This document shows, piece by piece, positions 16,327-27,828 of a stretch of DNA of 64,000 nucleotides (positions are counted from its first letter, which is position 1; every line of letters starts with the position of its first letter). Source of the DNA: Gordonia jinghuaiqii (GTDB taxonomy: Bacteria > Actinomycetota > Actinomycetes > Mycobacteriales > Mycobacteriaceae); the NCBI RefSeq assembly GCF_014041935.1, contig NZ_CP059491.1, forward strand, positions 2,170,001 to 2,234,000. The letters run 5' to 3'. Made by a program: the position numbers and the translations under genes. The notes beneath the pieces were generated by a model that saw only the letters and a list, made by a program, of their open reading frames with translations, did not search any database and was not told the origin of the DNA.

Positions 16327-17997
16327 TCACGGCCTGTCGGGCGTGCCCCCGTCGGCTCCCAGGTGGCGGGGATCTGCAGGCCGGACCGGCTCGCCTCGGC
16401 GTACGCGGTCCGGGGTGTCCCCGTCTCTGGCGGCCCCGCCTGGGGTTGCCTGGTCTCGGACGTTGTCGGTCTGGTCCATGACGTCCTCGCCCTCGGTGAC
16501 GATCGCGTGCTCGCCCCGTGCAATCGGCGGTACGAACTTGTTGACCTCGTCGTGACGCAGGCGTCGCGGCAGGACGAAGTGGGTGTGCAGCTTCTTGTCG
16601 TGCATCGCGTAGATCAAGAACGGAAGTGCCACGGCCACAACGAATGCGCAGACGAGGATCGTCGTGTACTCGGTGTCATACCGTTTGGCGAGATTCGACG
16701 GGGTGAAGAAGCTGATGACCAGGGCAAAACCGGACACCACGAATCCGACCACGGCGACGATCATCTTCACCACCGTGCCGCCGGGGATCTGGTAGGCACG
16801 CTCGAGGTTCTTCTTCTTGATGACGAGCACCATGTAGCCGATGAAGAACAACAGATACCCCACGAGATAGATGACCGTGGTCAGCGCGATGGCGGTGAAG
16901 AAGCTGACGTTGCCGCTGCCACCGCCGAAGGTGAGCAGCGCCGCCCACCCGGTGACGATCACGCCTTGGACGGCAACGAAGTTGACCGGGACGTCGGCCT
17001 TGTTCACCTTGCGCATCGACTTCGGCAGAATGCCCTGCTGCGCAGTCACATACATGCCGCGAGCCGGACCGACCACCCAGGCGCTGACCTCACCGGCCAC
17101 GCCGAGCGCGATCATCACCGCGAGCACCTTGGCCAGCCAGACCAGGCCGTGACTGAAGTGTTCGAGAAGTCCGGCGAACGTCTGCACCACACCGGCGCTG
17201 AGGGACAGTTCGGACTCTGGGACGACCGCGGCCACCGACAGCCCGCCGATGGTGTTGAAGAGCACCGCGACGATCACCAGCAAGAACATCGCCAGTGGAT
17301 AATCCCGCCGCGGATTGACCATCTCGTTGACGTGACTGGCGCTTGCCTCGACGCCCATGTAGGCGAGGATGAACGAGACGAACACGACGAGTGTCGCGAC
17401 CTGGGAGAAGTCGGGAACGATGTTGCTTGCGCTCATGTCGATGTCGACATGTCCACCGGTGGCGAGGTAGGCGATGGCCAGGATGAACAAGACGATCCCC
17501 GGGATCAGGATTCCGCCGACGAATCCGGCCTTGGCGATGCGCGCCGTGTACTTGGTGCCGCCGAGCTGACTCAGGGTGAGTACCCAGAAGACCACCAGGA
17601 CGCCGGCGAACTTCATCCACGGGTCGTTGTCGAGGGAATCCCAGTCGAGCACATATCCGACTGCTCCGAGAATGAAGTAGATCATCGTCACGAAACCCAC
17701 GGTGATCTGCAGCCATTGGAAGAAGATCGCGGCGAACCCCCATCGTTCGCCGAGTGTCGCACCCACCCATTTGAAGATCCCGCCCTCTTCCCAGCCCTTC
17801 ACCGTCGCCATCTCGGCGGCGCAGAGTGCGACCGGGATGAACCAGCAGAAGCCGCCGAGAAGGAGGAAGAACACGAGGTTCAGTCCGGACGTGGCGAAAG
17901 TCGGGTACTCGTAGACGGTCATCACCATCGACGCGGTGATCGCGAAGAATCCGAACAGTGTCAGGGTCTTCCGCGGTGATGTGGGCCCACTGGTCAT
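16327..17997 (-). CDS. Glutamate:GABA antiporter-like APC permease (GadC type)
   Basis: 556-residue amino acid/polyamine/organocation (APC) transporter with about 12 hydrophobic helices (TLTLFGFFAITASMVMTVYEYP is helix 1, with the family's unwound region). The APC marks EGGIFKWVGATLG and VAGEVSAWVVGPARGMY are present, and a soluble C-terminal tail of about 90 residues (from PRRLRHDEV) is present. GadC of E. coli has a C-terminal plug that opens at acid pH; the tail here may do likewise but is longer and Arg/Asp-rich. The start at 17997 (MTSGPTSPRK) is chosen because AGGAGG lies 5 nt upstream; an upstream ATG at 18027 is in frame. Position next to gadB points to glutamate/GABA exchange. Confidence 0.88.
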   Translation of the reverse strand: MTSGPTSPRKTLTLFGFFAITASMVMTVYEYPTFATSGLNLVFFLLLGGFCWFIPVALCAAEMATVKGWEEGGIFKWVGATLGERWGFAAIFFQWLQITVGFVTMIYFILGAVGYVLDWDSLDNDPWMKFAGVLVVFWVLTLSQLGGTKYTARIAKAGFVGGILIPGIVLFILAIAYLATGGHVDIDMSASNIVPDFSQVATLVVFVSFILAYMGVEASASHVNEMVNPRRDYPLAMFLLVIVAVLFNTIGGLSVAAVVPESELSLSAGVVQTFAGLLEHFSHGLVWLAKVLAVMIALGVAGEVSAWVVGPARGMYVTAQQGILPKSMRKVNKADVPVNFVAVQGVIVTGWAALLTFGGGSGNVSFFTAIALTTVIYLVGYLLFFIGYMVLVIKKKNLERAYQIPGGTVVKMIVAVVGFVVSGFALVISFFTPSNLAKRYDTEYTTILVCAFVVAVALPFLIYAMHDKKLHTHFVLPRRLRHDEVNKFVPPIARGEHAIVTEGEDVMDQTDNVRDQATPGGAARDGDTPDRVRRGEPVRPADPRHLGADGGTPDRP

Positions 17998-18946
17998 TAC
18001 GGCCTCCTCGACTTGGTCATTCGCCACCGTGGTGGGGTTCGATACGTGTGAGCACGTGCGATGTCGTCCCGAGGACCGGACCAGAGCATTCTCGAGACCG
18101 TCGATGCGGACGTTTTGACGTCCCGCAGGTCAGAGATTTCGCAGGTCAGGGTGGTTCCAGGTGAACCGGGTCCCGGCAGAGGGGGCCGGTCTGGTCTCGG
18201 TCGGCACGGTCTTGGGCGCTGTAGGGGTTCGCGCCGTGGTGGTCGGCGCTGTAGGTCAACAGTCGCCTGGGTCGCCCGGTTCGTCATTCCGCCCGAGTTC
18301 CTGGAGTACCGGTGCTCGGGCGCGGAATTCGCGTATGTCGGAAATTTCCTGTTCTCCGGCATTTTCTGGGTCCTTGTATGTCCCTGGTTCTGTGAATTGC
18401 CTCTTTCCCGGAATCTAATCCTCGGAAATCCGGAAAAGATGTTCTCTGACGATCACGTCCGTCTCGCCGAGCTGGAAGTTCGATAACGACGCGAACGAAA
18501 GCTGTTGGGGGGTGGTCACACTCGACTCGTGCGGCGCGCTGGGGTGTTCGGATTCGCCCGCCGTGAAGATCATCGTTCGACGGGCGACCCGGTGTCGACG
18601 TGCACTTCTTTGCCGTTTCGAAGCGTAACCGAATGGAACGCTGGAAGTCGTGGTTTGTTGTAACAAATCTCTCGCGAGTCGGCATCGTCCGAATCGTCCG
18701 ATTTGCAATTCTTCGGGCGGGAATCGGTGGGCCCGGTCCGGGGATCATCGGCGCTTCTGGCGCGCGGGTCCGCCGCGGTCGCCGGTCGTCGAACCCTGAT
18801 CCGGACGTCGCGGGTCCCCGGATAGAGTGGTGGGCGACGAATCACGTGGCGGCTCCATCCCGTCTGGGAGGAACCTCCCTCGGCTTGTGGGAGGTTCGGC
18901 CGAGCCGCCAGCGCAAGCCAACCACGAGATGCAGTGAGGTGCCCGT
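17998..18946. other. 949-bp intergenic region between gadC and ettA
   Basis: No convincing gene; the open frames on both strands lack ribosome-binding sites and family features. The segment 18290-18470 is visibly less G+C-rich than its surroundings. Features seen: a direct repeat CGCAGGTCAG at 18124-18133 and 18140-18149 (16-bp period, about 130-150 bp upstream of gadC), a second direct repeat gcgctgtagg near 18216 and 18249, and a palindrome TTTGTT-GT-AACAAA at 18654-18667. Divergent promoters for the gad operon and ettA must lie here, and a small RNA is possible. Confidence 0.6.
18866..18908 (+). promoter_or_regulatory. Competing hairpins in the ettA leader
   Basis: Overlapping inverted repeats just before ettA: GGGAGG-aa-CCTCCC, then AACCTCCC-N9-GGGAGGTT, and CTCGGC...GCCGAG. 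The first two cannot form together because they share the CCTCCC strand. Such an arrangement can act as a translation or transcription attenuator; no U-tract follows. Confidence 0.4.
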
Positions 18947-20623
<1,677 letters not shown>

Positions 20624-20663
20624 CACCGGCCCCGTCCGGCACGGGTGACTAGCATCGGCAGGT

Positions 20664-23600
20664 GTGACGTCACTCGTGCCGGACGCGGTGAACCACTACT
20701 TCAGATCGCGGGCCGACGGGTCGGCAGCAGACTCGGCGGCCGAGCAGGTTCTCAGACATCTCGACGTCGCGCGGGTCCGCAACCCGGGCCAGGCTCTCGT
20801 CGAGGTGACCGTGGACGAGGGCGGACAGATCGAGATCGTCGTCGTCAACGACGACATGCCCATGCTCGTCGAGGCGGTCCTCGCGACAGTCGAGGCACAC
20901 GATCTGTCCATCGGCCGGATGGATCACCCGGTGATGCCGGTCCAGCGGGACGCCGACGGCATCCTGGTGGCCATCGACGATGTCGCCGAGGCGGTCTGGG
21001 AATCATGGATCTTCGTCGACGGGCTAGCCGGCCACCCCGGTATCGACGCCGGGACGCTGCGCGCCGACCTGTACGAGGTCGTCTCCCGCGTCGCCGACGT
21101 CGACCATGATGCGTCGGCGATGCGCTCACGGATGTCGGCCTGCGCCGCCGAGCTGTCCGTCGCTCCGCTGGGGGAGTCCACCGGTATCCGCGACACCGAC
21201 CGCTACGAGTACGCCAAGCTGCTCGAGTGGTTCGCCGGCACCCACTTCCATCCGCTCGGATACGCCCGGGTCGGCTCCGACGGACGCGCCGACACCGTCG
21301 AACGTCTGGGCGTGTGGCGCACGGACTCCATCAACCGCGACTTCCCGTCGGTGACCGCTCCGCCGCTGTTGCCACGCGCCAGCCGCGTCTTCGTGTCGAC
21401 CGGCATCCAGCGTTCGAACTTCCCGGTGTTGCTCCAGGTCCCGGCTTTCGACCGGCACGGGAACCACGACGGCGAACACCGCTTCCTCGGCACGCTCACC
21501 TCCGCAGGCGTCCACCAGGCCGTGCTCGACGTCCCGGTGCTACGGACCAAGGTGCACGACGTCCTCGCCCACGCGGGCGTCGACGAGGACTCCTTCGCCG
21601 GGCAGTCGATGATCGAGCTGTTGCAGAACTACCCTCTCGTGGAGATGTTCTCCTCGACAGAGGACGAGCTCGAACGTCGTGTCACCGAGATGCTCGACGC
21701 GGTGGCGACCCGTTCATTGCGGCTGTTCGTCCGCACCAACTACGACGGCCGCACCGCGGTCGCGCTGATCTATCTGCCCCGCGACCGGTACAACACGCAG
21801 AGCAGGCTGGCACTCGAGAAGGCGCTGCTCGACGAATTGACCGGCACCTCACTGGAATACACCGCCCGGGTCAGTGAGATGCCACTCGCGCTGCTGCAGG
21901 TCCTCGTCTGCATCGATCCCGCCACCGCGGCCGAACTGGGCTCGGTGGACACCGGCTCGCCCGCCCACGCGCGCATGCAGGCGGCCCTGACCGCCGCGAT
22001 CCGCGGCTGGGACGAACGCGTCCGCGAGCTCGCCACGTCCGAGCAGGTGCCCGCGTTCGACGGGGGTCCGGAAGTCCTGTTGCGCCAGTTGTCGTCGTTG
22101 TCCGAGGACTACAAGGAACAGCGCGAACCCGCCGACGCCCTCGAGGACCTCTCCCATGTGGTGGGGTTGGCGCCGGGGGGCATCGCGGTCACGCTCAAGG
22201 CCGCAGGCGCTGTCGCGTCGGGCGACGGTGCTCCCGGCTCCGGGTGGATCTTCACGCTGTATCTGTGCGGTGCGTCGGCGACCCTCACCGATGTGCTGCC
22301 GGTGTTGCACAGTCTCGGACTCGACGTCCTCGAGGAGCATCCGTACCAGATCCACCGCGTCGACGAAACGGTGTGCTGGGCATACGAATTCAGTGTTCAG
22401 CTCACCGCCGGGATGTCGGTGGACCAGGACCACGTCGGCAGTCTCGAAGAACGGTTCACCGAGGCGTTCCGCCAGATCTGGCTCGACGCCGCCGAAGTCG
22501 ACGTCTACAACGAACTCGTCATCCGGTGCGGCCTGGACTGGCGGTCGGCGGCCATGTTGCGGGCCTACGGGCAATACCTGCGGCAGTGTGGATTCTCCTA
22601 CAGCACCGCCCATGTCGCCAACGTGCTGGGGCAGCACCCCACCATCACGCGCGGACTGGTGGATCTGTTCGTCGCCTCCTTCGACCCGGACACCGCCGAT
22701 GCGCAACGCCGGGACCGGGTGCGCGGGCAGCTACGCGAGGCGATCGGCCTGGTCCTGAGTCTCGACGCCGATCGCATCGTGTCGGCGTTCGCCTCGGTGA
22801 TGAACGCGACGTCCCGCACGAACTTCTTCGTGACCTCCGACACCGGTGAACACCGCCCGGTCATCTCGTTGAAACTCGCGCCGCGCGACATCCCGCAGAC
22901 CCCGAAACCGCGTCCGCTGCATGAGATCTTCGTGTATTCGCCCCGCGTCGAAGGCGTGCATCTACGGTTCGGGGCGGTGGCGCGCGGCGGACTGCGCTGG
23001 TCGGACCGACGTGAGGACTTCCGCACCGAGGTCCTCGGTCTGGTGAAGGCGCAGGCGGTGAAGAACGCGGTCATCGTGCCCCTCGGTGCGAAGGGCGGTT
23101 TTGTCGTGAAACGTCCGCCACGGCCGACCGGGGACGCGGCGAACGACCGCGAGGCGCACCGGGCCGAGGGTGTTGCGTGCTACCGGCAGTTCATCGCCGG
23201 ACTGCTCGACGTCACCGACAACATCGACCGGGCCACCGGCGCGATCATCCCGGCCCGCGGGGTGGTCCGCCTCGACGCCGACGACACCTACCTCGTCGTC
23301 GCCGCAGACAAGGGAACCGCGTCGTTCTCCGACGTCGCCAACGACGTCTCGAAGTCGTACGGCTTCTGGCTCGGCGACGCGTTCGCCTCCGGCGGGTCGG
23401 CCGGCTACGACCACAAGGCCATGGGTATCACCGCCCGCGGGGCCTGGGAATCGGTCAAGAGGCACTTCCGTGAGATGGGCACCGACACCCAGTCCGAGGA
23501 CTTCACGGTCGTCGGGATCGGTGACATGAGCGGCGACGTGTTCGGCAACGGCATGCTGCTCAGCGAGCACATCCGTCTGGTCGCCGCCTTCGATCACCGG

Positions 23601-25403
23601 CACATCTTCGTCGACCCCGACCCGCGGGCGCAGACGTCGTTCGGCGAGCGCAAGCGGCTCTTCGAGCTGCCGCGGTCCTCGTGGGCCGATTACGACACCG
23701 ATCTCATCAGTGCCGGGGGCGGGGTGTGGGCACGTGACCGCAAGTCGATCCCGATCAGCCCGGAGATGGCTTCCGCTCTCGGCCTCGAGGGCGGCGTCGA
23801 CGAGCTGTCCCCTCCGGAGTTGATCCGCGCGATCCTGCTCGCGCCGGTCGATCTGCTCTGGAACGGCGGAATCGGCACCTACGTCAAGGCGTCCGCGGAG
23901 TCGGATTCCAGCGTGGGGGACAAGTCCAACGACGCGATCCGCGTCAATGGAGATCAGGTGCGCGCCAAGGTGATCGGCGAAGGCGGGAACCTCGGGGTGA
24001 CCGAGCGCGGGCGTATCGAGTTCGATCTCGCCGGTGGACGGATCAACACCGACGCGCTGGACAACTCCGCGGGAGTCGACTGTTCCGATCACGAGGTCAA
24101 CATCAAGATCGTGCTGGACTCGGTGGTCTCGGCGGGAGGTCTGAGCGCCGCCGACCGCGACCCGCTGCTCGAGTCGATGACCGACGAGGTGGCCGAACTC
24201 GTTCTGGCCGACAACATCTCGCAGAACTCGGAGCTGGGATTCTGTCGCTCCTTCTCGCTGGCGCGTGTGGAGGTCCACGCGCGCATGCTCGATCATCTGG
24301 CGCACACGCGGGGCGTCGACCTGCGCCTGGAGGCGCTCCCGACCGCACGGGAACTCCGCAAACGGGTCGACGGGGAACTGCACCGTGGACTCACCTCGCC
24401 CGAGTTCGCGACGCTGATGGCCCACGTCAAGCTCGAGGCCAAGGCCGACCTGCTCGCCAGCGACCTGCCCGACAACGACGTCTTCGCCCCGCGTATCGCG
24501 CGGTACTTCCCGGAAGCGTTGCGCGACAGATACGCCGAGGCGATCAACGGCCACCGCCTGCGACGTCAGATCGTGGCGACCACACTGGTCAACGATGTCA
24601 TCGACCACGCCGGGACGACCCATCTCTTCCGACTGAGCGAGGGGAGCAGTTGCAGCACCGAAGAGGGTATCCGTGCCTACGTGGTGTCCAACGAGATCTT
24701 CGGGATGAACGACATCTTCGAGCGCATCCGCCATGCACCGGCGCCCGTGGCGGCCATCGACGAGATGATGCTGTACACCCGGCGCCTGCTGTTCCGCGCC
24801 TCGAGATGGCTGCTCGCCTTCCGGCCGCAGCCGCTGGCGCTCGCCGCCGAGGTCACCCGGTACAGCGCACGCGTCGCGGCGCTGACCGACGTGATCGACG
24901 GATGGTACGGCGAGAGCTCGGCGCGCGACGTCGCCGATCGGGCCCGCTCGTTCGTCGACCAGGGCGTACCCGCCGACCTCGCGCAACACGTCGCGGTGAG
25001 CCTGCACCGGTTCTGCCTCCTCGACATCATCGACGCCGCCGAGATCGCCGACCGCAACCCCGAGGAGGTGGGCGAACTCTACTTCGCGGTGATGGAGCAC
25101 TTCGGCCTGGAGGAACTGCTCACCGCCGTGTCCAACCTCGACTACGGCGATCGCTGGCACGCCCTCGCACGACTTGCACTACGCGACGACATGCATGGTG
25201 CCCTGCGCGCGCTCACCCTCAAGATCCTCGAGGTCAGCGAGCCGGAGGAGACCTCCGCGGAGAAGATCGCCGAGTGGGAATCGTCTCAGTCGAACCGGTT
25301 GAGCAGGGTCCGCAGCGTGCTCGCCGAGATCGAGGAGACCGGCACGCCCGACCTCGCGACCTTGTCGGTCGCGGCCCGACAGTTGCGCAGCGTCATCCGC
25401 TGA
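20664..25403 (+). CDS. gdh: NAD-specific glutamate dehydrogenase, large (about 180-kDa) type
   Basis: 1579-residue NAD-GDH that catabolises glutamate to 2-oxoglutarate and ammonium. The N-terminal about 700 residues are the ACT-like regulatory region. The catalytic GDH core lies around 740-1260, with VARGGLRWSDRREDFRTE, the substrate lysine in PLGAKGGFVVK near 810, the NAD-domain VVGIGDMSGDVFGNGML and GEGGNLGVTERGR. A helical C-terminal domain follows. It starts with GTG at 20664 (VTSLVPDAVNHYF). In mycobacteria this enzyme is inhibited by the unphosphorylated FHA protein GarA through its C-terminal part. It lies just downstream of ettA, and the gad operon upstream makes this a glutamate-degrading neighbourhood. 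Confidence 0.96.
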   Translation: MTSLVPDAVNHYFRSRADGSAADSAAEQVLRHLDVARVRNPGQALVEVTVDEGGQIEIVVVNDDMPMLVEAVLATVEAHDLSIGRMDHPVMPVQRDADGILVAIDDVAEAVWESWIFVDGLAGHPGIDAGTLRADLYEVVSRVADVDHDASAMRSRMSACAAELSVAPLGESTGIRDTDRYEYAKLLEWFAGTHFHPLGYARVGSDGRADTVERLGVWRTDSINRDFPSVTAPPLLPRASRVFVSTGIQRSNFPVLLQVPAFDRHGNHDGEHRFLGTLTSAGVHQAVLDVPVLRTKVHDVLAHAGVDEDSFAGQSMIELLQNYPLVEMFSSTEDELERRVTEMLDAVATRSLRLFVRTNYDGRTAVALIYLPRDRYNTQSRLALEKALLDELTGTSLEYTARVSEMPLALLQVLVCIDPATAAELGSVDTGSPAHARMQAALTAAIRGWDERVRELATSEQVPAFDGGPEVLLRQLSSLSEDYKEQREPADALEDLSHVVGLAPGGIAVTLKAAGAVASGDGAPGSGWIFTLYLCGASATLTDVLPVLHSLGLDVLEEHPYQIHRVDETVCWAYEFSVQLTAGMSVDQDHVGSLEERFTEAFRQIWLDAAEVDVYNELVIRCGLDWRSAAMLRAYGQYLRQCGFSYSTAHVANVLGQHPTITRGLVDLFVASFDPDTADAQRRDRVRGQLREAIGLVLSLDADRIVSAFASVMNATSRTNFFVTSDTGEHRPVISLKLAPRDIPQTPKPRPLHEIFVYSPRVEGVHLRFGAVARGGLRWSDRREDFRTEVLGLVKAQAVKNAVIVPLGAKGGFVVKRPPRPTGDAANDREAHRAEGVACYRQFIAGLLDVTDNIDRATGAIIPARGVVRLDADDTYLVVAADKGTASFSDVANDVSKSYGFWLGDAFASGGSAGYDHKAMGITARGAWESVKRHFREMGTDTQSEDFTVVGIGDMSGDVFGNGMLLSEHIRLVAAFDHRHIFVDPDPRAQTSFGERKRLFELPRSSWADYDTDLISAGGGVWARDRKSIPISPEMASALGLEGGVDELSPPELIRAILLAPVDLLWNGGIGTYVKASAESDSSVGDKSNDAIRVNGDQVRAKVIGEGGNLGVTERGRIEFDLAGGRINTDALDNSAGVDCSDHEVNIKIVLDSVVSAGGLSAADRDPLLESMTDEVAELVLADNISQNSELGFCRSFSLARVEVHARMLDHLAHTRGVDLRLEALPTARELRKRVDGELHRGLTSPEFATLMAHVKLEAKADLLASDLPDNDVFAPRIARYFPEALRDRYAEAINGHRLRRQIVATTLVNDVIDHAGTTHLFRLSEGSSCSTEEGIRAYVVSNEIFGMNDIFERIRHAPAPVAAIDEMMLYTRRLLFRASRWLLAFRPQPLALAAEVTRYSARVAALTDVIDGWYGESSARDVADRARSFVDQGVPADLAQHVAVSLHRFCLLDIIDAAEIADRNPEEVGELYFAVMEHFGLEELLTAVSNLDYGDRWHALARLALRDDMHGALRALTLKILEVSEPEETSAEKIAEWESSQSNRLSRVRSVLAEIEETGTPDLATLSVAARQLRSVIR

Positions 25404-25494
25404 CCCCGGCGCGTCGCCGGGGTGGTCCCCCAGGGGCGTCACCAGGGGTGCTCGTTCGCCCCCGCCGGGGCTCGCTGCCACCTAGCCTGGGCAC

Positions 25495-27741
25495 ATGACC
25501 CGCACGGCACCGCGAATCTGTCCGCTCTGCGAGGCGACCTGCGGGCTCACCCTCACCATCGACCGCGACCCCGCCGGCGGTGGGGAAGTCGTCACGGGTG
25601 CGCGCGGCGACGCCGACGACGTGTTCAGCCACGGCTACATCTGCCCCAAGGGCGCGAGTCTCGCCCAGCTCGACAACGATCCGGACCGGCTGGAGCACCC
25701 GCTCGTCCGCCGTGACGGTGAATTCGTGGAGGCCGGGTGGGATGAGGCACTGGCGCTCGTCGTCGACAAGCTGGGCGGGGTGATCGCCGAGCACGGCGGG
25801 GAGTCGGTGGGTTTCTACCTCGGCAACCCGTCGGCACACACCATCGCGGGGACCCTCTACGCCCCGATTCTGGCGCGCACCATCGGAACCCGCAACGTCT
25901 TCAGTGCGAGCACCCTCGACCAGATGCCCAAGCAGGCGGCGATGGGTCACCTCGTCGGGCATGCCGGTACGTTCGCGGTGCCCGATCTCGACCGCACCGA
26001 CCACCTCGTCATCATCGGCGCCAATCCCGTTGTCTCCAACGGGAGTATGACCACGGCCGCCGACTTTCCCGGCAAGCTCGCGGAGTTGCGGCGCCGAGGC
26101 GGCAGACTCACCGTCATCGATCCCGCGCGCACCCGGACCGCCAGACTCGCCGACACCCACCTCGCCCCGCGCCCGGGGACCGATGCGGCGTTGCTGTGCG
26201 CGATCGTGCAGTGCCTCTTCGACGAGGACCTCATCGCCGGGGATCTCGGCGGCATCGGCCGCCACGTTCTCGGCCTCGACGAATTGCGCAGGGAGATCGA
26301 GGATCTCAGTCCAGAACGAGTGGCGTCGTACTGCGACGTACCCGCCGCCGAGATCAGGGCACTCGCGCGGGACATCGCGGGAGCGCCGAGCGCCGCTGTC
26401 TACGGTCGGATGGGTACCACCACAGTCGAATTCGGCACCCTGGGCAGCTGGCTGATCGATGTCGTGAACATCGTGACCGGTAACTTCGACCGTCCGGGCG
26501 GGGTGATGTTCCCGATGGCCCCGACCGCGCAGGCTCCTCGTCCGGCGCGCGCGGGTCGCGGTTTCCGGACCGGGCGGTGGCGCAGTCGCGTGTCCGGCCA
26601 CCCGGAAGTGGCCGGGGAGCTGCCGGCCGTCGCGATGGCCGAGGAGTTCGAGACCCCCGGGCAGGGACGGTTGCGTGCACTCGTGACGGTGGCAGGCAAC
26701 CCGGTGCTGTCCGCGCCGAACGGCGGCCGCCTGGCCCGCGCGCTCGACGCGGCGGACCTCGTGGTCTGCATCGACCCCTATCTGAACGAGACCACGCGCC
26801 ACGCCGACATCATCCTGCCGCCGCCCCGTCCGTCGCAGAGCCCACACTTCGATGCGGTGCTCAACAACCTCGCGGTGCGCGCCACCGCACGTTATTCGCC
26901 GGCCGTGCTGCCGCTGCCGGAGGGGCGCCCCGACGAGATCGACATCGTCGCGCGGTTGATCCTCGGACTCTCCGGCGCGGGCGTCGACGCCGATCCCGGT
27001 CTCGTCGACGAACAGGTCATCGCGGCGGCGCTGGCGAAAGAGGTGACCGATCCGCATTCGCCGGTGGCCGGTCGCGACGCCGGGACGCTGCACGCGATGC
27101 TGCCCGACGCGCCGGGCCATCGGCGCCGCCTGGACATGATGCTGCGACTCGGGCCCTACGGAGATGCCTTCGGCGCCCGCGACGGTCTCACCTTCGAGAA
27201 GGTCCTGGCCGCGCCGCACGGCATCGATCTGGGACCCATGCAGCCCCGGCTACCCGGTGTGCTGCGCACGGAGTCGGGCAGGGTCGAGCTCGCCCCCGGC
27301 CCGCTCATCGGTGACCTGGCCCGCCTGCGGGCGGCCGTCGACGCCGAGCCGGGTCCGGCGCGGCTGCTTCTGGTCGGGCGCCGTCACCTGCGCTCCAACA
27401 ACAGCTGGATGCACAACCTCCCGGCGCTGACCGGAGGAACCAACCGCTGCACGCTCCACCTCCACCCCGACGATGCCGACCGCCTCGGGATCGAGGACGT
27501 CGCGAAGGTCCGCGGCGCGGGCGGGTCGCTCACCGTGCCCGTCGAGATCACCACCGACATCCGACCCGGCGTCGCGTCGTTGCCGCACGGCTGGGGGCAC
27601 GACCCCGACGGCACCCGGCTCCGCGTCGCCACCGCCGAACCCGGGGTCAACGTCAACGAACTCAACGACGGCACGATGCTCGACCCGCTGTCGGGGACCG
27701 TCGTCCTCAACGGTCTGCCGGTGGAGATATCGCCTGCCTGA
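25495..27741 (+). CDS. Molybdopterin-dependent oxidoreductase with N-terminal 4Fe-4S cluster
   Basis: 748-residue MopB/formate dehydrogenase-nitrate reductase superfamily protein. The cluster motif is C9-x2-C12-x3-C16 ... C50 (ICPKG). The central domain has YLGNPSAHTIAG and the Mo-pocket segment SASTLDQMPKQAAMGH. The C-terminal dinucleotide-binding domain (about 620-748) contains RRHLRSNNSWMHNLP and LPHGWGH. No Cys or Sec occurs at the Mo-ligand position region, so it is not a canonical formate dehydrogenase. Similarity in layout to M. tuberculosis Rv0197 is my best guess; the substrate is unknown. The protein has no signal peptide and is probably cytosolic. It is an insertion relative to the M. 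tuberculosis gene order (Rv2476c-Rv2475c). Confidence 0.85.
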   Translation: MTRTAPRICPLCEATCGLTLTIDRDPAGGGEVVTGARGDADDVFSHGYICPKGASLAQLDNDPDRLEHPLVRRDGEFVEAGWDEALALVVDKLGGVIAEHGGESVGFYLGNPSAHTIAGTLYAPILARTIGTRNVFSASTLDQMPKQAAMGHLVGHAGTFAVPDLDRTDHLVIIGANPVVSNGSMTTAADFPGKLAELRRRGGRLTVIDPARTRTARLADTHLAPRPGTDAALLCAIVQCLFDEDLIAGDLGGIGRHVLGLDELRREIEDLSPERVASYCDVPAAEIRALARDIAGAPSAAVYGRMGTTTVEFGTLGSWLIDVVNIVTGNFDRPGGVMFPMAPTAQAPRPARAGRGFRTGRWRSRVSGHPEVAGELPAVAMAEEFETPGQGRLRALVTVAGNPVLSAPNGGRLARALDAADLVVCIDPYLNETTRHADIILPPPRPSQSPHFDAVLNNLAVRATARYSPAVLPLPEGRPDEIDIVARLILGLSGAGVDADPGLVDEQVIAAALAKEVTDPHSPVAGRDAGTLHAMLPDAPGHRRRLDMMLRLGPYGDAFGARDGLTFEKVLAAPHGIDLGPMQPRLPGVLRTESGRVELAPGPLIGDLARLRAAVDAEPGPARLLLVGRRHLRSNNSWMHNLPALTGGTNRCTLHLHPDDADRLGIEDVAKVRGAGGSLTVPVEITTDIRPGVASLPHGWGHDPDGTRLRVATAEPGVNVNELNDGTMLDPLSGTVVLNGLPVEISPA

Positions 27742-27828
27742 GGGGTGCGTAGGGTTGGTCGCGGGACGCGCCGGACACCGAGTGCCGGGACGTCGCCACC
27801 GACGATCGACCACAAGGGGATGACGCAC

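Noticed and set aside
18061..18486. 141-codon open frame upstream of gadC
   Set aside because: No ribosome-binding site, biased composition or family similarity; it is more likely chance in a high-GC intergenic region.
22962..25160. 732-codon open frame antisense to gdh, and a similar 514-codon frame antisense to ettA (19082-20626)
   Set aside because: Both are shadows of strongly supported genes in high-GC DNA. They lack family motifs and ribosome-binding sites and have the composition expected from the complement of the real codons.
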